From contig NJFT01000127.1 of the NCBI GenBank assembly GCA_002221725.1, forward strand, positions 50,174 through 114,173: 64,000 bases of DNA, in the 5' to 3' direction. Under the pieces are notes generated by a model. It was given only the letters and a program-made list of their open reading frames with translations. It was not told where the DNA came from and ran no database searches. This document shows positions 12,176-21,465 of the stretch, in pieces (positions within the stretch are counted from its first letter, which is position 1; the number at the start of each line of letters is the position of its first letter). This DNA is from Scedosporium boydii. Its lineage: Eukaryota > Ascomycota > Sordariomycetes > Microascales > Microascaceae. The translations under genes were made by a program, and so were the position numbers.

Positions 12176-13515
12176 AGAAGAAGTCTTTTCCTTAGCTAGG
12201 ACTATAATTCCTAAATATTAATATTATTTAATAAAGTTACTTACTAAATAAAAGTAATTAATATATTATATTTTTAATATTAGAAAACTAGTTAATTAAT
12301 AGATATTAAGTAAGTATAATAAATATTAAGGTTATAAGAAAGCCTATTAGTAGTAAATAAGATAATTAAATAGTATTTATAATAATATAGTAAAAATATA
12401 TATATAAGTATAAGTTATAATTATACTTATATTAATTACTAAAGAGTTTTAAAAGATAAACTTAATATATAATAAGACTTATAGTTTATATAGATATTTT
12501 TTTTAAGCTCTCTTTAGATTATCTTAACTTACTATAATCTTATTTAACCTAGATTACTTCTAGCTTATTATAATCTCTCGCGACCTAGATCACTTATAGC
12601 TTATCGTAATCCTGTGCGGGCGATCCCTTGTTCTCGTAGTTCTACTATAGTTCTATAATTTAACTTTTTTTACTACTTCTAACCACCTAGCCTCCTTTCC
12701 GGCCACGCACGGTTATAATAATATATATAAGTATAAGTTATAATTATTACTTATATTAATTATTAAAGAGTTTAAAGAAGTATATTAACTATAAAAAGAT
12801 ATTTATAGTTTATATTAACCTTCCTTTTATCTATCTTTAGTATATAATTACTTCTTAGCTAGCTATCTAATTACTTTTATATTAATTAATTAATTATATT
12901 TTTATTATATAAGTAATTACTTTTTAATTAACTCTCTTATCGCACTACTAAGAGGCGCCCACGTAACCTCCGTAGGATTCTACTATACTTCACTACTATA
13001 AGCAGCCTAAATCGTGGCTAGGCTATAATAAACTAGCTCGATTTAATAATAAATATAATATTATAATAAATAATAGTAGATTATAGTAATTAAAATAGCT
13101 TAAGTTTTTTCTCGGCGAGATAGTAAAACCTCGAATAAATAAATAAAAGTAGAAATATAATTCTTTTAGTAAATAATATATAGTTTTTTTTAATTAAGTT
13201 TATTATTTTTTTATAATATTTTTTTAATAACCTTTAAAGCTTTTTATTTAATTTAAAAGTAAAAATAATAAAAGTAAAGTTTTATTAATTATTATATTTA
13301 AATTATTAACTATTATACTTTTATATAATAAAATTATTTTAATAATATTATATTATATTAATTTTTAATATATTATAATTTATATATATATCTATATACT
13401 TCTATTTAAATATAATCTAATTAAATTATATAATACTTAACTTTATTATTTTTTTTTTTTTAAATATTTATTATATTCTCTAATTTCCTTATACTTTTAG
13501 AAGCCTCTTTACTGA
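12176..13515. other. AT-rich relic DNA, no gene
   Basis: Very AT-rich sequence with no supportable ORF. It contains a diverged direct repeat of about 55 bp (12405-12460 and 12721-12772). A more GC-rich patch at about 12580-12720 lies inside it. Composition changes abruptly near 13500-13520 to ordinary genic DNA. It most likely consists of older RIP-mutated repeats that can no longer be identified. Confidence 0.6.
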
Positions 13516-14213
13516 TATTATTTACTTAGAGTAAGAGGTAAGACGGTCATGAAAACAGGTACGAAAAGGGTGATTATGCTGCGTCGAGATCGCTGAATTG
13601 GATCGAGGCTAGTAGTCGCCGGCTGCAGCTTTGGGCGGTAGAGGCATCGATTGTTTCCTGTAGTATCGTGAGTTTCTTCAGGGGCCTCTAGGCTTATGGT
13701 AGAATTGAATTGGAGACTTCAATTTAACAGAGGTACATGAGTGTATATATATTACTGGTGGTGTTGGAGGTCAATGTATTGTGACTTTGTCAGAAACTGT
13801 TTATTACATAAAAGTGTGGTGGCTAATGGTCTGAGTGTGGTGGTTAGTGGGACCCTACAAGTAAGGGAAGTTTTCTAATCAGGGCGCTAACAACTCTTCT
13901 CTGCAAGATTTTTCAATACTTTACCAGCCGTTTTTAGAGGTTCATGCCGTGGCATTCCCTACATCGGACATAAGCGGCACAATCTTACGAAGTCTCTTAT
14001 TTCTTTCCCTTTAATCGTCGGGGTATTTCCGTCAAGACTTAAGAGGTACCGAATCGGCTTTGTCTTCCGTGTTAAACTTGAATAATTACACAACTTAAAA
14101 GCTTCAAGAAAATGCCCGAGTTCTTCGGTTTTCTAACATGACAACAAATGAATAAATCATATAAGGAATCTTCAAACCAGGACATAACCATCAGACAACA
14201 TGGCTATCACAAC
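13516..14213. other. Spacer downstream of cpcA
   Basis: Normal base composition and no ORF with family resemblance. It probably holds the cpcA 3' untranslated region and the edge of the repeat island. Confidence 0.5.
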
Positions 14214-14997
14214 TCATGCATCACCCCGCTCCTGCGCAATCCGCTTCCAATAGTCACGCTCCTGCTCCAATTTCAAAATCCGTTCTTCAAGTTCCTCCAA
14301 CCGCTGGGCTTTTCGTTCCCTCGACTTGCGTGCCGCGAGGGTATTGCGAGCTCGTTTCATAGCAACGACATCGCTTGGGTCATCGACTATGATTGGGGGC
14401 AAGGGCTTCTCACGCCTCCGTGAATTTACGCCAGCCACAGACGAGTGCCGCCCGGGCGAGGAGCTAGCACCCTTTCGCTTCTTCGCGGTGGCTGAGGCCT
14501 CTGTACCGTTCAAACCACTCTGCAACGCAACAGTCGGGTTATGAAACTCAGCCGATGGTTCCGTCGATGGTTCAGGTGGAAAGAGAGGGAACCAGGGGTC
14601 ATTTGAGCCGGTATCGAAATCGCAACTGCCTAGGCCTGGTGACATATTGAAGGCATCGTTGAACTCTGGTGAGCCGTCGTACATCGAGGGTGAAGTCAGC
14701 GCTGTCAGCGCTGTCGAGTTTGGTGCTGACATATACGGCTCGTGGACGAGAAGATCCTGTGGTGACACTGTGCCGACGTTTGTGACTGAACTGGCTGAGC
14801 TTCCCGCTACATCATATGACGTAGGGAGGCCAGGAGAAGAAAACGCGGTGCCAGACATTCCGGCACTACCGGCTAGTGTTGAAAAATCTTCGAATTCAAG
14901 ATCTATACCACCCCCGTTAGTCCATCTTCATTCATGAAACGCACGATGCCACAGAACCCTGTGTTTGTGTAGTGTTTAACATACCCCTAATATCCAT
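14214..14997 (-). CDS. cpcA: CpcA/Gcn4-type bZIP transcription factor (cross-pathway control)
   Basis: The master activator of amino-acid biosynthesis genes under starvation; it acts in the nucleus at TGACTCA sites. Exons: 14997-14985 (13 nt) and 14902-14214; the 82-nt intron has GTATGT, a CTAAC branch site and TATAG. The product is 233 aa, close to the usual size of fungal CpcA/Cpc1. The last ~55 residues are a bZIP with the basic signature N-T-L-A-A-R-K-S-R-E-R-K followed by a leucine-heptad helix. The central part (T-A-L-T-S-P, then an acidic segment with D-P-W-F) resembles the CpcA activation region. The ATG at 14997 is the first one after two upstream ORFs. The frame is open upstream of it, but that stretch has no ATG and a TAA closes it near 15510, so I treat it as leader. 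Confidence 0.87.
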
Positions 14998-15244
14998 CCT
15001 TACAGGTGATTGCGGCAAGCTTCCCGTTCGATGAGTAAAATACGGTACGGGGGGCCTACGGCTAACGGATCTTGATGGCCGTTGTGAATTGGAGCCTCGT
15101 GCAGAAAGGCGGTCGGGCGCAGGGCTTGCTCCACCTGAGAAACTTGGTATCGGGTTTCTAATCCCAGAATTAACGCCTGCCTGGTTGGTATTAAAATTGT
15201 CGTGCTGTCCTCTCGCTGGGCTTGGCGAAGCAAGATTGGGATAA

Positions 15245-15361
15245 TTAGATCGACCACGAGGTCTTGGATGATCGTACAAGACGAAGTCTTGTTGAGGGGC
15301 TTGTTGGAAGTCGCGTGGCACGGGTGGGACCGGCAGACTGGAAGAGGTTGGGGAACGCCAT
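15245..15361 (-). promoter_or_regulatory. uORF2 in the cpcA leader (38 codons)
   Basis: ATG at 15361 opens a 38-codon frame ending TAA at 15245, and no other ATG lies between it and the cpcA start at 14997 (247 nt further on). Two uORFs, the second about 40 codons, is the layout known from Neurospora cpc-1 and similar to Aspergillus cpcA. There, uORF2 blocks translation until starvation delays reinitiation. Confidence 0.75.
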
Positions 15362-15568
15362 GTTGGAAGGGAATCCGTGATGAAGACGGGAACGTCTTGT
15401 TGAGAAATGGTTGCGGTGATGCGGAGTTTTAGGGGAGAATTGGTGGACGAGAACAGTTCAACCGTGTGGGCGAGCTGCTGGACTTGATTTTGTGCCAAGT
15501 ATATATGTTATAGAGAGAAATACCGTTGTGCAAATGAATGCAGGGTGAGCACGATGACGGGGGGGTGA

Positions 15569-15598
15569 TTACTGCATGGTTTCGGTCATCTTTGGCAT
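15569..15598 (-). promoter_or_regulatory. uORF1 in the cpcA leader (9 codons)
   Basis: ATG at 15598, nine codons (M-P-K-M-T-E-T-M-Q), stop TAA. It lies 207 nt before the ATG of uORF2 with no ATG between. Position and size fit the permissive first uORF of GCN4-type leaders. The transcription start was not determined, so earlier ATGs near 15794 and 15882 could also be in the leader. Confidence 0.65.
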
Positions 15599-15827
15599 TT
15601 AGGAATTGTGAAGATTTGTTGATGTAGGAGAGGAGTTCAGGAGGAAAAAAAAAAAAGGAGGTGTGGTGCGGTTGACGGCGTTTTGTAGGCCCTAAGGCAG
15701 CCAGGAACACTCCTCCTTTCGAGATTGTCACCAGTACGGAGCCACCGAGAAAACAATCGCTGCGGTTGTTAGATGAAACGGTACTTTCAACATGTTCCAA
15801 GTACTTTGTGGCTGAGTGAGATCGGTA

Positions 15828-15834
15828 TGACTCA
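15828..15834. promoter_or_regulatory. TGACTCA (Gcn4/CpcA recognition element) upstream of cpcA
   Basis: Perfect 7-bp match to the CPRE/GCRE core, about 230 bp upstream of uORF1, with a near-match TGAGTGA at 15813-15819. Autoregulation through such sites is known for cpc-1/cpcA genes; here it is inferred from position only. Confidence 0.55.
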
Positions 15835-16275
15835 CACTTTCTTGATACGGCTAGCTTCAAATCTATCTTGTCACAATGCATATTTTTGAGATTACCAATC
15901 AAGTAGAAACCGAGGCCCCGCTTCAACTGTCTCTCGGCCTAGGTATTGTACTGCCTCCGCAGTAGATTACATTGTAGATTACTCCGCAAACTACTCAACT
16001 GTAGTAGCCAGGTTTGTTCGAGGAGCTTACGATGGGCGAATCACACACGATACCCACGCCGCTCTGAACTGCGCCATTCGTTTGCCAGACTTCCAATCTT
16101 GAAGTCAACGAAGAAGGCCGAGTTGACAAGGGTAGCAACATCCTTCCCTTTTATTTCGAACCTCAGCCTCTCTCTCTCTCTCTCTTAACGAGGTGCGAAG
16201 GTACGCCGTAATTGATCATAACATCGTAATTGCTGTCCAGTAAATCTGTTATATTCTACGACTCATGTAAGCGAA
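15835..16275. other. Spacer between cpcA promoter and pex20-like gene
   Basis: No supportable ORF. A (TC)n microsatellite lies at about 16167-16187. The left part is cpcA promoter and the right part is the 3' end of the neighbouring minus-strand gene. Confidence 0.45.
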
Positions 16276-17347
16276 TTAACTTTTGTTGATCCGAACTTCC
16301 TGGATATCGTTCTCTACGATGTCTTTTTTTCCGTCGCGGAAATCTCGCATGAGTGCAAGAAATGCCGATTCCTTCCATTTGTCACCGTCCTCGTGTCCTA
16401 CAGTTTCCAATATCTTTTTTGCCACGTCTGAGACAGTTGATGAGCCTGGTATCCCGGGCTGCAAAGTGTCTGCCTCTACAGACTCTTCCAGGATGGAATC
16501 GCGTGAGATATCACTCTTCGGCAATAGTTCGGAGCCTGATGACCTGACTCCATCTATCTCATGGGTCGCTGGAAGATCAACCGTGGACTCGGGCTGAACG
16601 GCGAATCCTTCCAGCTCATGAGAGAGCTGCAGCAAGGCCTCGTCCACATCTTCGAAATCCTCTCGTTGAGGCATATGCACTCTCATCCAATCATTGATCT
16701 CCGCGCCACCTCCGAGCTTGGGCGTTGAAAACTCCCCTATAGGGAGGTTAAGATTCACCTGTGCGTAAGGAGCGGGCTGGCGCATGACAGTTGTTCTGCT
16801 TTGTTGATGGAGAAAGGTTGAAGTGCCCAGAGCTGACGCCGTACGGAATCCATCGATCCCGGTAGAGATATGGTTAAAAGGGAGATTGTTGGCTTGTCCC
16901 GCAAATTCTTTTGCCCAGCCCTCGCGAGTTTGAGCCTGGAGGGGTTGCGCCGCAACGGGATGAGGACGAGCGATGGAAATGGGGTTCCTATACTGCGATG
17001 GACTCGGATATGCGGAATGAATCAGTCCCTGACCAGGCGCTGGTATTGAATGGTTGTCGGCGACAAAGTCCGTAAACGCCTTGTGACTCGGGTTCGAATT
17101 GAGAGTCTGTCGAAAAGACTGTATTTGGGGTTAGCCTCGTATTCTTGTCGTGCTTTCGAATTCAAACAAGTTATCGCCATAAGTGCGGGATGGGTATAGT
17201 GGATCAAGGCGGGTGTCAAGGGTCCGATTGATACTGTACCTCATGTGGCGGGGCTGAACTTGAGATCCGATCGTGTTGCGCTGCATGGTCTTGCTGCTTG
17301 ATTAGGCCCTTTAATGGCGTAGAGCCGGAGCACGAGCTATCTGACAT
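16276..17347 (-). CDS. pex20: Pex20-like peroxisomal import co-receptor
   Basis: Pex20-family proteins partner Pex7 in importing PTS2 cargo and cycle between cytosol and peroxisome membrane. Exons: 17347-17240 and 17118-16276; the intron has GTACAG, GCTAAC and TACAG. The product is 316 aa. Its N-terminus carries the family pattern with a conserved Cys6 (used for ubiquitin-dependent recycling in the family), then Pro-Leu and a Gln/His/Asp segment. One WxxxF motif is visible (Trp104-Phe108). The C-terminus has the family-like helix with D-K-W-K-E-S-A-F-L-A-L-M followed by R-D-F-R-D. Filamentous-fungal Pex20 proteins I know of are usually somewhat longer and have more WxxxF motifs. The family call rests on the two ends rather than on the middle. 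Confidence 0.72.
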
Positions 17348-17989
17348 TATGCGTTTGTAAAAAGTAAGATGCTTATTTTTCTGAGAAGAGAAGAGGTTGG
17401 ATATTTGTCGTGGCGAATGTTTCGTTTTGTTCAGAAGTGGGTTTTCGCGAGGCTTTGGATGTGCCTCGGTTCGATAGCGTCAGAAATGGGCAGAGGAGTA
17501 AAATTCCCCGATTCTTCCTCAGTCGCCGAGTTCACCACCGTTTTCGACCCAAACATGGATATTAATTGTATTCATGCACCTGCTCGTAAATACCATAAAT
17601 GATGTCGTATTTTGATTTTACTATCGTGAATTTAATGGGCTTATAAGCTATGTTTTGGTGACTCGAGACTATAGAATGTGCGAAGGTCATTCATTGATCC
17701 TCTTTTTATTATGTAAGAAGCTTGGAGTTTCTGACCACTCATCGAAGCACACGCCTTCAAACCTGTGATGTGGCATTGATCTCACTGTTCCCAGAATGCG
17801 CTTCCCCTGATAGCACTGGATAATCTACAAAGTAGCTTCACATGTCTCTTTTACTCTGCGGAGTTTCACCGTAGCACCCGAAGCTGTTATTTTTTTTTCT
17901 TCTTTCGACCCTCTATTTCGACCTGCTGATATCTCTCACCTCACACAAGCCCTCGACCTTCCGTGGTGGATCAACGCAAGATCTCCAAC
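17348..17989. promoter_or_regulatory. Divergent promoter region between pex20-like gene and sec13
   Basis: The two genes diverge from this 642-bp spacer, so it should hold both promoters. I see no distinctive regulatory element; a CT/T-rich stretch at 17890-17930 is typical of fungal promoters near a start. Confidence 0.45.
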
Positions 17990-19079
17990 ATGGTAAGCAC
18001 CCAACCAAGCCACTGGGGCCGGTTGATTTAACACAAGGCCAGTCCACACAAACAATGCCGAATCCAGGCCATGATGATATGATTGTAAGTAACTTCGGAC
18101 CTGTGTAGAGAGCTATTCCCGCCGAATGCCGCTGACTATGTGCGATCCGGTTAGCATGATGCGGTGCTTGATTATTACGGCCGGAGGTTGGCAACCTGCT
18201 CGAGCGACCGGACGATAAAGATTTTTGAGATCGATGGCGAATCCCAGCGCCTCCTGGAGACATTGAAAGGGTAATATTGCCTTTTACTCCAACCGAAAGC
18301 GGTTCCATGCGGGTACTTATCGTTCCAATAGGCACGAAGGAGCTGTTTGGTGCGTATCGTGGGCGCACCCCAAGTACGGGAATATTCTGGCATCTGCTGG
18401 TTATGACGGGAAGGTTTTTATCTGGCGGGAACAGAATGGCCAATGGCAGAAAATTTTCGATTTTGCCCTCCACAAAGCATCCGTCAACTTAGTCTCTTGG
18501 TCGCCTCACGAGTCGGGTTGTCTCCTTGCCTGCGCGTCCTCTGACGGCAATGTGAGCGTTCTGGAGTTCAAAGATAACTCCTTTGATCATAGGACATTCC
18601 CTGCTCATGGCCTCGGGGTCAATTCCGTTTCCTGGGCTCCTGCTACCAACCCTGGTAGCTTAATGACGAGCTCCCCTCCCTCTGATTCAACGGGTGTTAG
18701 ACGATTCGTCACTGGTGGCTGTGACAACTTGCTGAAGATCTGGATCTACGACGGAGCTACACAAACGTACACCCTGGAACATGAACCTCTTTCTGGGCAT
18801 ACCGATTGGGTGAGAGACGTGGCTTGGTCCCCCTCTCTGCTCCAGAAGTCTTACATCGCGTCGGCATCCCAAGACAAGACCGTTCGCATATGGACTTCGG
18901 ATCCCAGCACAAATGGCCAATGGGCTTGTAAGACATTAAACTTTGATTCTCCGGTGTGGAGGGTCAGCTGGTCTCTTAGCGGGAATGTTCTCGCAGCGAG
19001 CAGCGCTGACAATAGGGTAACTTTGTGGAAGGAAAACCTTAGTGGGGACTGGGAGTGTGTCAAGTCCATCGAGGAATAA
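17990..19079 (+). CDS. sec13: Sec13, WD40 subunit of COPII outer coat and nuclear pore
   Basis: Sec13 pairs with Sec31 in the COPII cage at ER exit sites and with nucleoporins of the Nup84-type complex. Four exons give 302 aa: 17990-17992 (the ATG alone), 18043-18084, 18155-18270, 18332-19079. All introns are GT-AG and phases agree. The protein starts M-S-T-Q-T, then N-P-G-H-D-D-M-I, strongly conserved in Sec13, and ends in W-K-E-N-L with a short tail, as expected. Six WD40 blades are visible, for example T-I-K-I-F, G-K-V-F-I-W, N-L-L-K-I-W, K-T-V-R-I-W and R-V-T-L-W. Length matches the family. It converges on the Whi2-like gene downstream. Confidence 0.93.
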
Positions 19080-19384
19080 CTTGAAGACCTTGTCTCTGAC
19101 TTTGCGTACGCTAAAGCAAATCCCTTATATTATAGCCCTATAAACTATTGCCACGCAATGCACCTCCCATTCTCCAAGAGGTGTTCTCTCTAACTCACAC
19201 GTCTGTCCAAAGCTGTCCCATTTCTGGCGTGTTCGGAATGGAGCAGAAGAGTGCGTCGACATTGAACTGGCGGCGAATGCCACCAAGGTAAGCGCAGGGG
19301 TTGGCACGCGCGAGGCGTTGATACTGCAGATGTGCCAAGAGAACACTGCCTGGTGACCCCCATTCCGGCCTCCCTGGCCATATT

Positions 19385-20972
19385 TCATCGAAGTCCAATC
19401 ACACTCATTTCCAAGGTCCACACACGCCTAATCCACACCTTTAGCTTACCATCCACCCCATCGATGTTGTCCAGTTCCAAGCCCTCCCACCAGCATCTCC
19501 TGGCAGGCTTTCTCCAAAAGAGGAGCAGCTTCTGCGCCATGCCAACCACACTCCCGCCCATCTCTGTGCCACGGATATCACTGCGCAGCCGTGCGAGGGC
19601 CAGGCTGCATACAACTGCCTTGTTTGGTTCTCCTGCACGATGACCCCACTTGTCCTCGCGGTTGAAGCCCCTTATGGATAAATGTAAGCACATCTCTGCC
19701 GACTCTGCCGTGATCAACATCAAGGTGACCTACCCTGCCGTAAGCATCTCTATCAGATGAGATTCTGTCGTACCGGGTTCGTCACTCCGTTTCAAGCCTG
19801 AGAATATTCCATCTTGTTTCAGGAGCGCAGACGCTGCGGCTCGCTTGACTTGGATCATTTCGGCCGGACCTATGTCAGCTTGCGGCGGGATAGCGTAGAA
19901 GTCTAGGTCTTCCCGAAGTACTATAATCCCCGCCCTCCTTGAGGCATCGTCTTTTGATTCATTTGATACGCCATCTCCATCGTGCGAGGGAGACTGGGTA
20001 GGTTCCGGGATGGCCTGGGCCACATCGCGGAAGAAATCCAGCATGTATTGAAGCGATACTGGATCATACTAAGGGAACCGTTAGGCAATTATATGCACAT
20101 GCCATTTGGGTGGTATCTCACATCGACTTGGACAGCATCCCCGTCAGAGAATCCGCCCATATGACCTTCTGGGAAAAGGCCATTTGGGAAAAGGGAAAGA
20201 AGAACGAATTCAGGGAGCGTTAGGAGCTCGTCTCTCGACAATATAAATCGGGTACCCCTAAATGATGTTGGCGATGAGAGTTCGGCTATGTTTAAATCAT
20301 TATATTTACCTTAGGTCCATGGTAATGGTCTCATCAGCGCCGACATCTCAACCAGGGATGTTAGTAATCATAATAAGGACAATAATATGGTGAATGATTG
20401 GAAGGTATGATACCTCCTATAGCATTTGTAGGTGGGCCACCTTGCTGCACCTGAGTAATTATGCTTGAAGCTCCGCCGGCGGTAGCCATTAGATATGTAA
20501 ATGACTGAAGGGGACTGGGTCCTTCTGAATATGCGGGGGGTGGTTCAACTTCGTCTTCCTTCGAAGAAACTGCCTTGCTATCCCGACTGGCGTCTTGCTT
20601 CGATTCGGATTGAATACACAGGTGCGAGATGGGTGAGTCGCTAGAGATCGAGAGACTTCTAGGGTCGTAGGCAGGAACGGAAGAAAGCTGGGGGATTTCG
20701 TTTGTATGCAATGGTTCGTCCGTATATTGCGAGTGGCGCTCGTGTTCGTCAAGTCTATTATCCTCGCAAATGTGGTCGTCGTAGAGCGAAGAGAATGGAG
20801 GGGGCCGAGAAGATGAAGCCTCTGAAACTGGGTAGATTGGGGGCTGTAGCTGGGCGCCACTAGGAGATCTGAGGTCGTCCTCAATAACGTTCACGTCGCC
20901 GTCGTCGGCGGAGCTAGGTGGCGATGAGAAGGACACGGGTTGCCCGTTCCGGGATGGCTGTTTAGGGAACAA
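19385..20972 (-). CDS. Whi2-like BTB-domain stress regulator (phosphatase partner)
   Basis: Yeast Whi2 binds the Psr1/Psr2 phosphatases and restrains TORC1 under stress; this gene resembles the filamentous-fungal relatives. Exons that agree in phase: about 20972-20414, 20346-20310, 20257-20122, 20068-19734, 19670-19385. Translation gives a Pro/Ser-rich N-terminus with a P-P-P-A-Y-S motif. A BTB-like domain follows (G-T-R-F-I-L-S-R-D-E-L-L-T-L-P-E-F-V, then Y-D-P-V-S-L-Q-Y-M-L). The C-terminus is conserved (K-L-L-L-F-W-R-K-P-A-R-R-C-W-W). The 5' end is unresolved: there is no in-frame ATG, and a TGA lies just upstream of 20972. A first exon probably lies further upstream, joined at a CAG near 20963. 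The phosphatase-partner role is inferred from family resemblance. Confidence 0.75.
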
Positions 20973-21465
20973 CGTGGTTGCGGTTCAAAATACTGTGTCT
21001 CGTAAAAGTGGATAGTGAATATAATGACCGTCGATTACAGGCAACAGAGCGCTATTAGGAGGTGGGCGGGACCTTCAAGACAGCAATGCCAAACCACTAC
21101 ACTCTCGCATGTTCAAGGAGACAGGGTGAGTGGGACGCAGTGGAGTTTCCCATGAGAGAAGAAGGTTGGGGCATTTATCATCATTGGCCACGGACAATTA
21201 TCGGGAAAATACGGCGCTTAGTCGCATTTATCGTTGTTAATTTTGATTGGGTGGAACCACCCCGCCTCGAACATCAAACCTTAAATCGAATTCAATGCTA
21301 GACTTAATATGAAATTGAAAAGAGTAGCCTTGTGCTTTGGCCCTCCTTTGTTTCCGCAACGAAGAAACACCTGCAAAGACACCATTTTAATGTTCAATCG
21401 ACTGCATCATGATCGCTCAAACTTATTCACAGCTCTAATACTGATCTGTAATAATACTGTGACTG
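20973..21465. other. Spacer upstream of Whi2-like gene, may hold its first exon
   Basis: About 490 bp between two minus-strand genes. It should contain the Whi2-like promoter and probably its missing start exon, plus the 3' end of the G-patch gene. ATGs on the minus strand near 21110 and 21150 have no clean donor in phase, so I could not fix the exon. Confidence 0.4.

Noticed and set aside
14985..15498. Open frame that would extend CpcA by about 165 residues at the N-terminus
   Set aside because: It begins with TTG after an in-frame TAA, has no ATG before 14997, and overlaps uORF2 in another frame. The shorter protein fits the family length.
17085..17100. GGTTCGAAT resembling a tRNA B box
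   Set aside because: It is inside the conserved pex20-like coding exon and no tRNA arms surround it.
19195..19398. Protein-like minus-strand frame just after the Whi2-like stop
   Set aside because: The Whi2-like protein already ends at 19385 with a conserved C-terminus. No start or splice link was found, so it is probably 3' UTR.
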